A program made the position numbers and the translations under genes. From Natranaeroarchaeum aerophilus (GTDB lineage: Archaea > Halobacteriota > Halobacteria > Halobacteriales > Natronoarchaeaceae), in the NCBI RefSeq assembly GCF_023638055.1, contig NZ_JAKRVY010000009.1:1-64000 (forward strand): a DNA stretch of 64,000 nt, read 5' to 3'. Each line of letters starts with the position of its first letter. The stretch's first letter is position 1. A model generated the notes under the pieces. The model did not search any database. It was not told where the DNA came from and saw nothing but the letters and a program-made list of their open reading frames with translations. Positions 40,463 through 49,856 of this stretch are shown here, piece by piece.

Positions 40463-42406
40463 ATGAATCTCGGATCGGCCGCTTCGGGGGTACTCGACCG
40501 GTTTCGAGACGACGAGCGAGCCGAGCGACACGGCGGCTGTCAGTGTCGGCCATCGTTTGAGGGTGATCGACTCGTGCTCGACGCCACTGACTGTCCGGAG
40601 AACGGGCAGCTCGGCGAGAGCGGCGGCTGCCGGAGTGTGGCGATCGATGCGCTCACCGAGCGGGACGTCGAGACGGTCGTGGCTCGCGCCGATGGTCTCG
40701 ACCGGATCTACGACGATCGTGCCGCTGCACTGCTGGTGGCTGCTGGCCGATTCGTCGAGCAGGTCGCTGTCCACGATGCCGAACTCGCCGATAGCGCGCG
40801 ATCGGATCCGATCGACGCCTGTCGGTGCGCGACGGCGCGCACGCCGCCTGTCTCCCGAATTGCGGCCGAAACCGGACTCGAGAGCGTCGTCGAGTCCGTT
40901 GCAGGGTACGAGACGGCGCTTCGGCCGGCGCTTCGATCGACGGTCGCCCGTGCGCGCGTGTCGGCGCGACCACCAGCGAATACAGCACTCGTCGAAACGA
41001 GATCGCTCGGCACCGAAAGCACGGCCCGGATCTACCGCGACCGATCGACCGGCAGCCGGACGTACCAGCTGGAACCGGCGATCACCGAGTTATCCGCGGC
41101 CGGAAATCGTCAGCTTGCGGCAGCATACGACCGGCTGGCCTCGGGAGCGATCGAGGGGGGTGACAGAGCACCGGGCCGTGCGGTTCGGGCCGTCTGCGAT
41201 AGCGACGACGACATCGCACTCCTCGCCCGGCTCCTCGCCAAACACACCCGCGAGTTCGGCGTGGTGACCGACCTACTATCCGATCCTGCGGTCTCGGACG
41301 TGTTCGTCACGACGCCAGTCGAATCGACGCCGGTGCGAGTGCTGTACGACGGTGACCGGCTGGCGACGAACGTCCGCCTCACCGAAGCGGGGGCTGCCGC
41401 CTTCGCCTCACGATTCCGCCGGTCGAGCGGCCGCGCCTTCTCTCGCGCCAGTCCGACGCTCGCGGCGACGACCTCCGCCGGAGAGTCGGCTGGAAGCGTC
41501 CGTGTTGCGGGTGTTACGGATCCCGTCAGCGACGGCACGGGCTTTGTCTTCCGGGATCACGGCGACGAGGCGCTGACGCTCCCCGCGCTCGTCGAGAACG
41601 GAACGCTCCCTGCGGACGCGGCCGCCCTGCTCTCGGTCGCCGTCCGACGCTCCAGTGCGGGACTCATTGCCGGAACTCGTGGGGCTGGCAAGACGACGAC
41701 GCTCGGCGCGCTACTGTGGGAACTGCCCGCTGGCACTCGAACCGTGGTCATCGAAGACACCCCCGAGCTACCGGTCGAGCAGTTACAGGAGACCGGCCGG
41801 GACGTCCAGGCGCTCGAAACCGCGGTTGACGTCGAAGATGGGCCAGGAATATCGCCGAGCGAGGCGCTCAGAACCGCCCTGCGGCTCGGCGAGGGGGCAC
41901 TCGTTCTGGGTGAAGTCCGTGGTGAGGAAGCCCGCGTCCTCTACGAGGCGATGCGGGTTGGCGCGAGCGGCAGCGCCGTCCTCGGAACGATCCACGGCGA
42001 CGGCGGCCAGTCCGTCCGAGAGCGGGTCGTCTCCGATCTGGACGTCCCCGAGTCGTCGTTTGCCGTCACCGAGTTCGTCGTAACGCTCGAACCGTATCAG
42101 GGCCCGGACGGCCGGGCGCGACGAGTCCGATCGATCGAGGAACTCCTCGTCACCGACGAGGGGGTGACGTTCGCGCCACTGTACGAACTCAGTGGCGGTG
42201 AACTGGTTCCGAGCGGTCGGATCGGACGCGGGGAGAGTCGACTGGTCGACAGCCTCGCGCGATCCGACGAGTCCTACGCCGATGTCCGGGAGTTGCTCGA
42301 CCACTGGCAACGTGTTTTCGATCGCCTCGCCGACAGCGGCCGGACGCGACCGCAGGCCGTCGCCGATGCCTACGCCCGACAGTCCCGATCACGTGAGGGA
42401 GCGTGA
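40463..42406 (+). CDS. Type II/IV secretion (pilus assembly) ATPase, PilB/TadA-like
   Basis: 647 aa. A Cys-containing N-terminal domain (CQCRPSFEGDR, CPENGQL, CRSVA, CRCATA) leads to the secretion ATPase core: Walker A GTRGAGKTT (residues 404-412), Asp box VVIEDTPELPVEQ, Walker B LVLGEVRGEEARVLYEAMRVGAS and His box GTIHGDGG. It would hydrolyse ATP to drive pilin assembly at the membrane. The stop overlaps the next start (TGATG), so the ATPase and its membrane partner are translationally coupled. Confidence 0.92.
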   Translation: MNLGSAASGVLDRFRDDERAERHGGCQCRPSFEGDRLVLDATDCPENGQLGESGGCRSVAIDALTERDVETVVARADGLDRIYDDRAAALLVAAGRFVEQVAVHDAELADSARSDPIDACRCATARTPPVSRIAAETGLESVVESVAGYETALRPALRSTVARARVSARPPANTALVETRSLGTESTARIYRDRSTGSRTYQLEPAITELSAAGNRQLAAAYDRLASGAIEGGDRAPGRAVRAVCDSDDDIALLARLLAKHTREFGVVTDLLSDPAVSDVFVTTPVESTPVRVLYDGDRLATNVRLTEAGAAAFASRFRRSSGRAFSRASPTLAATTSAGESAGSVRVAGVTDPVSDGTGFVFRDHGDEALTLPALVENGTLPADAAALLSVAVRRSSAGLIAGTRGAGKTTTLGALLWELPAGTRTVVIEDTPELPVEQLQETGRDVQALETAVDVEDGPGISPSEALRTALRLGEGALVLGEVRGEEARVLYEAMRVGASGSAVLGTIHGDGGQSVRERVVSDLDVPESSFAVTEFVVTLEPYQGPDGRARRVRSIEELLVTDEGVTFAPLYELSGGELVPSGRIGRGESRLVDSLARSDESYADVRELLDHWQRVFDRLADSGRTRPQAVADAYARQSRSREGA

Positions 42407-44112
42407 TGCTGGCTCGACTTGTCGAGGGGCTCGCGCGGCTGTATCCGGCACCCGTCTCGACGAGCGAGGAGCTGCGGCGCTCGCTGTCGTTTCTTGACGA
42501 GCCGGTTGCACCTGAGGCTGTTGTCAGGGCGGGTTTTGGCGCTGCCCTGCTCCTCGCCTGTCTTCTGATGCCGGTCGGTATCGTGTTTACAGACGTGCCC
42601 GTGCCGGTGGTAGTGTTCGGTTCCGCCACGGTAGCGCTCGCCTGTACACACCTGATTCACAGCGGTCCGGAGCTACTGGCCTCGGCGCGACGGTCGCTCG
42701 CGCTCGGTGCCGCGCCGGGGATCGTGGGCCGCGCGGTGCTCCGGATGCGAATCACGCCAACCACGGAGTCCGCTGCGAGCTTCGCTGCGTCGACGGGCGA
42801 TGGGCCGCTAGCCGAGAGCCTGGCCGAACACGTGCGGCGTGCGCGAGGGCAGCCCGATTCGGGATTCGAATCGTTCGCCGCCGAGTGGGATGACTGGTTC
42901 CCGGAACTCGGGCGGGCGGTGACCCTGGTTGGGACGGCGGCGGACGCCCAGCCCGAAGAGCGGCCGCGCTCGCTTGATCGGGCGCTCAGAACGGTGCTCG
43001 ACGGAACGCGCGATCGGATGGCCGCGTTCGCAAACGAGATTCAGGGGCCAGCAACCGGACTGTACGCTTTCGGCGTGCTCTTACCGCTCGCGCTGATCGC
43101 CGTGCTCCCGGCAGCGGCGACCGCGGGCGTCCCCGTTACGCAGACCTTGCTCGTGGTCGTCTACTGTCTTGTCCTGCCGGGCGTCGTCCTGCTCGGCTCG
43201 GTATGGCTTCTGTTGCGTCGGCCCGTCGCGTTTCCGCCCCCGACCGTCGATCGGTCACATCCAGACATCAATGGAGAGTGGTGGCAGCCGGTGCTGGCAG
43301 GAACCGGGACCGCCATTCTGGTCGCTCTCGTCGGAACTGCCGTGCTTCCATCGTGGTCGGTGCCGTTAGTTGCCGTTGCCTCCGGCATCGGAGTCGGTCT
43401 CCTTGCCTGGTTTCGGCCGATCGTCCGCGTGCGAAACCACGCTCGCGCGGTCGAGGCTGGCCTCGTCGACGCGCTGTACCTGATCGGCCGCGAGGTAGGA
43501 ACGGGAACGGCAGTCGAGACCGCCATTGCCCGGACAGGGGAACGACTTGACGACGAGACTGGGGACGTGCTCTCCGAGGCGGTTCGACGCCAGCGGCACC
43601 TACGGGTCGGCGTCCGGACGGCATTTCTCGGCGAGCACGGCGCGGTTGCTGAGATACCGAGTCCACGCGTTCAGAGTACGGCGACATTGCTTGCGCTGGC
43701 CGCACGAGAGGGCCGTCCAACAGGGAGTGCGATCGTCTCGATGGCCTCTCATCTGGAGGAGCTTCGGACCGTCGAGAAGGACGCGAAACGACAGCTCGGG
43801 CGGATTACCGGGACGCTCCGCAGCACGGCGACGATCTTCGGGCCGCTCGTTGCCGGGATCACCGTTTCCCTCGCGGGTGAGATGGGTGGCCTGGATGCGA
43901 CGAGTACCGAAACGGCGGCCGTTCCAGCCACCGTACTGGGGCCGATTGTCGGAACCTACGTGATTCTTCTGACGCTGATCCTGACCACGCTTGCGGTCGG
44001 TCTGGAGAACGGTCTCGATCGGCCGCTGGTCGGCTATCGCGCTGGCGGGGCGCTGGTATGTTCGGTCTGGGTGTTCATGGCTGCGTATATCGCAGGCGGA
44101 TTGTTCGTCTGA
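42406..44112 (+). CDS. Pilus assembly membrane protein, TadC/PilC type (T2SSF)
   Basis: 568 aa from ATG 42406; GTG 42403 adds one residue. It has a pair of N-terminal helices, then two T2SSF cytoplasmic domains (about 150-200 and 360-450) separated and followed by helix groups, the usual platform-protein layout. The second domain contains VDALYLIGREVGTGTAVETAIARTGERL. It anchors the ATPase and guides pilin extrusion. No pilin with a class III signal lies nearby, so the substrates are encoded elsewhere. Confidence 0.9.
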   Translation: MLARLVEGLARLYPAPVSTSEELRRSLSFLDEPVAPEAVVRAGFGAALLLACLLMPVGIVFTDVPVPVVVFGSATVALACTHLIHSGPELLASARRSLALGAAPGIVGRAVLRMRITPTTESAASFAASTGDGPLAESLAEHVRRARGQPDSGFESFAAEWDDWFPELGRAVTLVGTAADAQPEERPRSLDRALRTVLDGTRDRMAAFANEIQGPATGLYAFGVLLPLALIAVLPAAATAGVPVTQTLLVVVYCLVLPGVVLLGSVWLLLRRPVAFPPPTVDRSHPDINGEWWQPVLAGTGTAILVALVGTAVLPSWSVPLVAVASGIGVGLLAWFRPIVRVRNHARAVEAGLVDALYLIGREVGTGTAVETAIARTGERLDDETGDVLSEAVRRQRHLRVGVRTAFLGEHGAVAEIPSPRVQSTATLLALAAREGRPTGSAIVSMASHLEELRTVEKDAKRQLGRITGTLRSTATIFGPLVAGITVSLAGEMGGLDATSTETAAVPATVLGPIVGTYVILLTLILTTLAVGLENGLDRPLVGYRAGGALVCSVWVFMAAYIAGGLFV

Positions 44113-44153
44113 GCGTCCACGAGTTTATACACGAATGGGCGGCGACAGGAGGT

Positions 44154-44579
44154 ATGGTCGAACTCATTGGGCTCCGGAGCGACACAGCATCACAGTTGAG
44201 CGGAGGTCGAACTGCGAGCGTGGGTGGCGTCGCTGCTGCTGTCGATGTGGTCGCTGCGAGCCCACAGGTGTCCGAGGGGTCGTATACGGTATCCGCCGAT
44301 GCGATCCGAATCGACTCCGACGCGGTGGCACTCAGACGCGAGGGAACGGTAACGAACGAACGCTTCGCTGACCACGTTACGCCCGTGTGTCATGGCACGC
44401 TCCTCTGGGAGCTACTGCGTGGTGCACGGCCGGATCACCTGTTCGAGACGGTGGATGGATTCGAGCGTTCGATCAACGCGGCGCAAAGCCGGAAGCGTGA
44501 GTGGCGCACCGACGTGGAAACGATCCGTATTCGACCGGTTCGGTGGCGGGGTGTCGAGGCGACGCTTGTCGGCACCTGA
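44154..44579 (+). CDS. Unknown soluble protein beside the pilus operon, 141 aa
   Basis: ATG 44154 (MVELIGLRSDTASQLSGGRTASVGG). TATA-like GTTTATACA at 44123-44131 fits a leaderless start, and AGGAGGT directly abuts the ATG. Mixed alpha/beta; a CHGTLLWELLRGARPDHLFETVDGFE block is probably an ordered core. No motif recognised. Its own promoter 42 nt after the TadC-like gene weakens the case for co-transcription. Confidence 0.65.
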   Translation: MVELIGLRSDTASQLSGGRTASVGGVAAAVDVVAASPQVSEGSYTVSADAIRIDSDAVALRREGTVTNERFADHVTPVCHGTLLWELLRGARPDHLFETVDGFERSINAAQSRKREWRTDVETIRIRPVRWRGVEATLVGT

Positions 44580-44627
44580 TCGGGACAAGGGGTAACCGCT
44601 ATGTACGCCGCGCCGCACGAGTTCGGT

Positions 44628-45056
44628 ATGCTTCAGGATCAGCGCGTGGACGTAGATGGCCTCTCGGTCGACGGGCTACGGGCAGAGTACGACGGGGAGC
44701 TCCGGGCCGTGATCGACGGGTCCGACCCCGAGAGCGTCGCCGCCGAGTCGGACGTCGATGTCGGGACAGTTTCAGCGATTGCAGACGGCGAGTCCCCGTC
44801 GCTCTCGCTTTCGGACGCGGCGGCGATCCTCGCACTCGGCGAGGAGTATCCAGACGCCGAAACCATCGAGACGATGGCGTGTGAGCATCTGCTGCTCGGC
44901 ATGTCGATGGCCGTGCTGGACGTCGACGCGCTGGCGAGCGAGGTAGTCCTCGATCTCTCGGCAAAGGAGATCCAGCAGAAACTCGAACGACGCGCACCGA
45001 TGGATCTGGCGGAGTTCGTCGCCATCGAGTACGCGATTGCTGACCGCCAGCGCTGA
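44628..45056 (+). CDS. DUF5791-like helix-turn-helix protein, 142 aa
   Basis: ATG 44628 (MLQDQRVDVDGLSVDGLRAEYDGELRAVIDG) is preferred to 44601 by family pattern. The first half contains a cryptic HTH (ESVAAESDVDVGTVSAIADGES, then LSLSDAAAILAL), and the second MACEHLLLGMSMAVLDVDALASEV and KEIQQKLERRAPMDLAEFVAIEYAI. This matches the haloarchaeal DUF5791 family as I remember it. Function unknown; nucleic acid or protein binding is suggested. Confidence 0.75.
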   Translation: MLQDQRVDVDGLSVDGLRAEYDGELRAVIDGSDPESVAAESDVDVGTVSAIADGESPSLSLSDAAAILALGEEYPDAETIETMACEHLLLGMSMAVLDVDALASEVVLDLSAKEIQQKLERRAPMDLAEFVAIEYAIADRQR

Positions 45057-45121
45057 GGTCGGTCCACTGCAACACTTGTGCGGATCTACGCAGTTAACAC
45101 GGTGGCAAGCAAACGAATGGT

Positions 45122-46009
45122 ATGCGCGCTGGGATTCTCGGATGTGGCTACGTCGGGATCGAACTCGGTCGACAGTTGACGGAGTCTGGTCACGAGGTGA
45201 TCGGTGTCAGGCGCTCCGACGAGGGTATCAAGACGATCGAATCGGCGGGCTTCGACGCCGTACAGGCGGATATTACCGACGCAGACGAACTGAGTGTGGT
45301 TCCCGATGTCGACGCCATCGTCTTTGCGGCGAGTTCCGGGGGCAGAGGAGCGGACGCCGCTCGTGAGATCTACGTCGACGGACTTCGGGGGGCAATCGAG
45401 TCCTTCGGAACGCGCGAAAACCCACCGGACAGGCTGGTCTACACGTCGAGTACCGGTGTCTACGGCGACCACGGCGGCGACTGGGTGGACGAGACGACGC
45501 CGCTGGACCCGACCACTGAAAAGACACAGGTGCTCGCAGAGGCCGAGCGCATCGCGACGGAGGTCGCGGCCGAGTACGGTATCGACGGAACGGTAGCTCG
45601 GTACGCCGGGCTGTACGGGCCGGATCGCTACCGTCTCGACCGATACATCGAGGGACCAGTCACGGAAGGGTATCTGAACATGGTCCATCGTGAGGACGCT
45701 GCCGGAGCTGTCGCACACATTCTCGAGACGCAACTGTCCATGGACACCGTCGTGGTCGTCGACGACGAACCAGTATCGAAGTGGGAGTTTGCGGACTGGC
45801 TGGCTGCCGAGTGTGGGCGAGCGGAACCGCCAAAACGGACGAAAGCGGAGCGACTCGACGATCCAGGGCTATCCGAGGCTGCGCGGCGACGTATCCTGAC
45901 AAGCAAGCGGTGCTCGAACGAGCGGCTTCAGGCGTCGGGCTACGAGTTCGCGTACCCGACCTATCGTGAGGGATATCGTGCTGCGATCGAGGCGTATCGG
46001 TCCGACTGA
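45122..46009 (+). CDS. NAD(P)-dependent epimerase/dehydratase (extended SDR)
   Basis: 295 aa. MRAGILGCGYVGIELGRQL is the nucleotide-binding loop (GxGxxG), then VVPDVDAIVFAASSGG, RLVYTSSTGVYGDHGG and ARYAGLYGPDRYRLD. The catalytic Tyr-x3-Lys is not as clear as in UDP-glucose epimerases. It resembles YeeZ-type proteins. The substrate is unknown. The C-terminus includes RRILTSKRCSNERLQASGYEFAYPTYREG, seen in YeeZ-like proteins. Confidence 0.85.
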   Translation: MRAGILGCGYVGIELGRQLTESGHEVIGVRRSDEGIKTIESAGFDAVQADITDADELSVVPDVDAIVFAASSGGRGADAAREIYVDGLRGAIESFGTRENPPDRLVYTSSTGVYGDHGGDWVDETTPLDPTTEKTQVLAEAERIATEVAAEYGIDGTVARYAGLYGPDRYRLDRYIEGPVTEGYLNMVHREDAAGAVAHILETQLSMDTVVVVDDEPVSKWEFADWLAAECGRAEPPKRTKAERLDDPGLSEAARRRILTSKRCSNERLQASGYEFAYPTYREGYRAAIEAYRSD

Positions 46010-46105
46010 TCCGGGCTGTAGCGCCGCTGGACTTGCCACCTGAAACGTCCCCGTACATATACGCTTTGGCGAAGTTTCATAGCCGGTGGGGGTCTCACAA
46101 CGAGT

Positions 46106-47263
46106 ATGCGGTACGCTGTCGTCAGCCGTGGGGTCGTCGACGACGCACTCCGCGCCGTCGACACCGACGGGACGCTTCTTGTTGGCGGTGCCATCGTAGT
46201 GGCACTGCTGGGCGGGCTCTGGCTGGCGATCCGCTGGCTTCGCCGGACGCCCGGCCTCCGGTTCCAGCGATTACTGGGTCAGTACGATACTGTCGACGTA
46301 CTGATGCATCCGAATCCGGATCCCGATGCGATGTCGGCCGCACTGGCGGTCTCGTTTCTCGCTGATACTGTCGACACCGACGCGCGATTGTTGTTTGCAG
46401 GGCAGATCAGACATCAGGAGAACCGGGCGTTTCGGACCGTCCTCGACGTTGAAATGACACGGATTGACTCTGCGGCTGACGTAGACGGGGACGGACTCGT
46501 ACTCGTCGATCACAACCGCCCACGTGGGTTTTCAGGCGCGGAGGGGCTCTCCCCGGACGCGCTGATCGACCATCATCCCGGCGGAGGGGAGGCCGAGTCG
46601 TTCACCGATGCCCGGACGAACTACGGGGCCTGCGCGACGATTCTGGCCGAGTATCTCGAGGCAATCGACGCGCGACCGGTGGCCGACGAGGAGGATATCG
46701 ATCTACGGATCCCCTGGGAAGTGTCGACCGGACTACTGTACGGGATTCAGTCGGACACGAACCATCTCACCAAAGGCTGTTCTTCGGCGGAGTTTCAGGC
46801 GGCATCGTTCCTGTACCCCGGCATCGATGAGGATGCGCTTGACCGGATCGCCAACCCGGAGGTGAGCGCGGAGACGCTGGATATCAAGGCACGGGCGATC
46901 CGGGAACGGCGGATCGACGGCTCGTTCGCCGTCGCGGACGTGGGCGAGGTGTCGAACGTCGATGCGATCCCACAGGCCGCCGACGAACTGCTCACACTGG
47001 AGGGTGTGACAGCGGTCGTCGTCTACGGCAGGCGGGAGGGGGAGCTCAGCCTGTCAGGGCGCTCCCGCGACGACCGCGTTCACATGGGTGACGTGCTCTC
47101 GGCGGTCACCGAGGATATCCCGATGGCGAGTGCTGGCGGGCATGCACGCATGGGCGGGGGACAGATCTCGATAGCTCACATGGAGGGAATCGGTCCATCG
47201 GATGGCCTGACGGAAGAGCAGTTCACCGACCGCCTGTTCGGTGCAATGTCGGGCGACATCTAG
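46106..47263 (+). CDS. Membrane-anchored DHH-family phosphoesterase
   Basis: 385 aa. One transmembrane helix (about residues 24-44) precedes a DHH domain: VLMHPNPDPDAMSAALAVSF (His68, Asp72, Asp74), LVDHNRP and DALIDHHPGGG (DHH), with DTNHLTKG. A C-terminal DHHA1 domain ends in SAGGHARMGGGQIS. This resembles haloarchaeal RecJ/GdpP-like nucleotide phosphoesterases. Membrane anchoring plus DHH-DHHA1 recalls c-di-AMP phosphodiesterase GdpP; a nanoRNase/pAp phosphatase role is the alternative. Start as in the annotated frame. Confidence 0.9.
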   Translation: MRYAVVSRGVVDDALRAVDTDGTLLVGGAIVVALLGGLWLAIRWLRRTPGLRFQRLLGQYDTVDVLMHPNPDPDAMSAALAVSFLADTVDTDARLLFAGQIRHQENRAFRTVLDVEMTRIDSAADVDGDGLVLVDHNRPRGFSGAEGLSPDALIDHHPGGGEAESFTDARTNYGACATILAEYLEAIDARPVADEEDIDLRIPWEVSTGLLYGIQSDTNHLTKGCSSAEFQAASFLYPGIDEDALDRIANPEVSAETLDIKARAIRERRIDGSFAVADVGEVSNVDAIPQAADELLTLEGVTAVVVYGRREGELSLSGRSRDDRVHMGDVLSAVTEDIPMASAGGHARMGGGQISIAHMEGIGPSDGLTEEQFTDRLFGAMSGDI

Positions 47264-47297
47264 ACGCCTTTTTTGATCCGAAGTCCGAACGTACCCT

Positions 47298-48386
47298 ATG
47301 GCAACCAGTACTGGCACGTGGTCCTACCGCGACCGGTTTCACGAGGAGTTCGGGCGGACCTACTTCCGGCGTTACGGCGATGGACTCGTGTCGTCAATCG
47401 GGATCGGCACCTACCTCGGGGACCCGACCGACGCCGTCGACGAGCGGTACTACGATGCGATCCGCGCGGCACTGGAGGGTGGTATCAACGTCGTCGATAC
47501 AGCGATCAACTACCGCTGCCAGCGCAGCGAGCGCGTTGTTGGCCGGGCGCTTGCGGACGCCGACGTGGGCCGCGAGGAGGTCGTCGTCGCGACGAAAGGC
47601 GGCTTTATCGCCTTCGACGAGGATCGTCCCGAGGACCCCGGACAGTACGTCCTCGACGAGTACGTCGAGACCGATATCGTCCCACGGGACTCGCTGGTTG
47701 GCGGGCACCACTCTATCCATCCCGATTTCCTCGACGACCAGCTAGACCGGTCGCTGTCGAATCTAGACGTCGAGACGATCGACCTGTACTACGTCCACAA
47801 CCCAGAAACGCAGTTGGCGGAGCGATCGAGGGGAGCCGTCTACGATCAGCTAGAAGCCGCCTTCGAGCGGCTGGAAGAACGCGCCGCGGCGGGAGATATC
47901 GCTCACTACGGCGTCGCGTCGTGGGAGTGTTTTCGGGTGCCGGCCGACCACGATCGCTACCTGTCGTTGCCCGAGGTGATCTCTCGGGCGCGGTCGGCCG
48001 CGGCGACGGTCGGCAACGCGGCGACGCATCTCCGTGCGATCCAGCTCCCGTTCAACGTGGTGATGGCTGACGCATTCACCGTCAAGGCCCACGAGTCACA
48101 GGACGGTCCGCAGAGCGCTCTCTGGTTCGCCCACGAGGCCGGACTGAATGTCTTTACGAGCGCAAGTATCGGCCAGGGTGAGTTGGCAGGCGAGCTCCCG
48201 GCAGAAGTCGCTGCACGCCTGGAGGGAGAGACGACGGCCCAGCGTGCGATCAACTTCGCCCGAAGTGCCCCCGGCGTAACCGCCTCGCTCGTCGGAACGA
48301 GTTCCGTCGAACACGTCGAGGAGAACCTCATCGCGGGCGAGTACGATCCGCTCGGGGCCGACGCGTTCGACGCAGTCTTCGAGTAG
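47298..48386 (+). CDS. Aldo/keto reductase
   Basis: 362 aa. Catalytic tetrad context is present: VVDTAINYR (Asp, Tyr), VVVATKGGF (Lys) and DLYYVHNPETQ (His). It has the TIM-barrel order of the family and a C-terminal FARSAPGVTASLVGTSSVEHVEEN typical of AKR cofactor binding. It reduces a carbonyl with NADPH; the substrate is unknown. Convergent with the zinc micro-protein gene at the next base. Confidence 0.92.
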   Translation: MATSTGTWSYRDRFHEEFGRTYFRRYGDGLVSSIGIGTYLGDPTDAVDERYYDAIRAALEGGINVVDTAINYRCQRSERVVGRALADADVGREEVVVATKGGFIAFDEDRPEDPGQYVLDEYVETDIVPRDSLVGGHHSIHPDFLDDQLDRSLSNLDVETIDLYYVHNPETQLAERSRGAVYDQLEAAFERLEERAAAGDIAHYGVASWECFRVPADHDRYLSLPEVISRARSAAATVGNAATHLRAIQLPFNVVMADAFTVKAHESQDGPQSALWFAHEAGLNVFTSASIGQGELAGELPAEVAARLEGETTAQRAINFARSAPGVTASLVGTSSVEHVEENLIAGEYDPLGADAFDAVFE

Positions 48387-48557
48387 TTATCGCAGCTCCT
48401 TCCACCGACCACCACAGTCGGGACAGACCCGAACGGAGCCGATCTGGTCGGGATCGTTCTCCGTTTTGAGATTCTCCTCGCAGTCCCCGCAGACGATTCG
48501 CTCGTACGTATCCTTCTCCAGGGTTCCGTCGCGTAACGCCTTGCGGACTGATTTCAT
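48387..48557 (-). CDS. Zinc-finger micro-protein of the HVO_0758 type, 56 aa
   Basis: ATG 48557 (MKSVRKALRDGTLEKDTYERIVCGDC). Two CxxC pairs, VCGDCEENLKT and RVCPDCGGRWKEL, form a single zinc ribbon. The sequence fits the Haloferax HVO_0758 family (from memory), a zinc micro-protein. The longer frame to 48665 is not credible. Short but with clear family pattern and sensible codon use. Confidence 0.85.
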   Translation of the reverse strand: MKSVRKALRDGTLEKDTYERIVCGDCEENLKTENDPDQIGSVRVCPDCGGRWKELR

Positions 48558-48675
48558 ACTACATGTAGATACAACCAACCGGCAAAAGTACTGGGGCCAC
48601 TCCTGTGGAACGGCCGGTCCGGAAACGACGGCCGGAAGCGCCGAGGTTTTGAGCGTGCGGACCAACTAGGCTATG

Positions 48676-49788
48676 ATGGAGTACGTTCAGGAGCGGATCG
48701 CCACGGTGCACGATTTTACCGACCCCGTTCCGTCGGCACCGACGGACAGCACCGCGGTTGTCGTTCCGATGACCCACCGGGAGCACGGTGCACCTGCTGC
48801 AGAACGGACCCTCTCGACGCTGTCGAGAGTCGACCCGGCGACGGTCGTGGTGCCGCTCAGAGCACCACCCGAACGCGTCGACCCGTTCCGGGAGTGGCTC
48901 GACGGTTTTGCGGTCGACACCGAACTGCTCTGGTGCAACAGCGAACCGGTCGAATCCCTGCTCGCACGGAGCGGCGTCCCCACCAATCGGGGAAAGGGGC
49001 GTGACGTCTGGCTCGCGCTGGGGGCGGCCGCAGCGGACCACGAGTATATCGTCGTCCACGACGCCGACGCGACGACCTACTCGGCGGCACACGTGCCGCG
49101 CCTGCTTGCGCCACTGGGCCACGACTACTCGTTCTCGAAGGGCTACTACGCGCGAATCGAGGACGAGCGCCTGTATGGCCGGCTGTTTCGGCTGTTTGTC
49201 GCGCCGCTTATCCGGGCCCTCAGTGATCGACACCATGCCCCAGTATTGCGCTATCTGGATAGTTTCAGATACGCACTGGCTGGCGAGTTCGCCATGACGG
49301 CGGAGCTCGCACAGTCGATTCGTGCCCAGCCGAGCTGGGGCCTGGAGATCGGTACGCTGGGGGAAGCTTTCGATCACTGTGGGTTCGAGGGCACTGCACA
49401 GGTCGACCTTGGATTCCACGAGCACGACCACCGGGCGGTCCGTGGCGAGACCGGGCTGGCGGACATGGCCGAGCACGTCGGTGATGCGCTGTTTCGCGTG
49501 CTCGACGATCACGGTCTTGATGTGGCGTATGGGACGCTTCCTGCTGACTACCGACGGACGGCGAACCGACTGGTCGAGCAGTACGCGCTCGACGCCTCGA
49601 TGAACGGGCTGGCGTTCGACGCCCCGGCAGAGCGCGAACAGGTAGCGGCCTACAGCGCCGCCGTGACGCCACCAGGGGAGGATGAGCGACTGCCCGCCTG
49701 GAAGGAGGTCTCGCTGTCGCCTGTCTCTCTCGAACGGGCGGCCGTCCGCGCACTCGACGGCCCATCCCTGACGTCGAGCGAGGACTGA
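48676..49788 (+). CDS. Glucosyl-3-phosphoglycerate synthase-like glycosyltransferase
   Basis: 370 aa from ATG 48676 (MEYVQERIATVHDF); ATG 48673 is an alternative adding one Met. GT-A fold: STAVVVPMTHREHG, RGKGRDVWLALGAAAADHEYIVVHDADATTY (metal-binding DAD) and FSKGYYARIEDERLYGRLFRLFVAPLIRAL, typical of GpgS/MpgS-like family 81 enzymes. It would make glucosyl- or mannosyl-3-phosphoglycerate, perhaps a compatible solute precursor. The acceptor and sugar are not proven. The C-terminal part is family-specific. Confidence 0.85.
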   Translation: MEYVQERIATVHDFTDPVPSAPTDSTAVVVPMTHREHGAPAAERTLSTLSRVDPATVVVPLRAPPERVDPFREWLDGFAVDTELLWCNSEPVESLLARSGVPTNRGKGRDVWLALGAAAADHEYIVVHDADATTYSAAHVPRLLAPLGHDYSFSKGYYARIEDERLYGRLFRLFVAPLIRALSDRHHAPVLRYLDSFRYALAGEFAMTAELAQSIRAQPSWGLEIGTLGEAFDHCGFEGTAQVDLGFHEHDHRAVRGETGLADMAEHVGDALFRVLDDHGLDVAYGTLPADYRRTANRLVEQYALDASMNGLAFDAPAEREQVAAYSAAVTPPGEDERLPAWKEVSLSPVSLERAAVRALDGPSLTSSED

Positions 49789-49827
49789 CGCTGTCGGCAC
49801 CGAACGTCTGCGAACGCACGGAAACGA

Positions 49828-49837
49828 CTATTTATAT
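49828..49837 (+). promoter_or_regulatory. TATA box deciding the start at 49857
   Basis: CTATTTATAT, about 25 nt before ATG 49857, supports that start over the upstream in-frame ATG at 49836, which would overlap the box. Confidence 0.6.
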
Positions 49838-49856
49838 GGGGGACAGGTCATCGACT

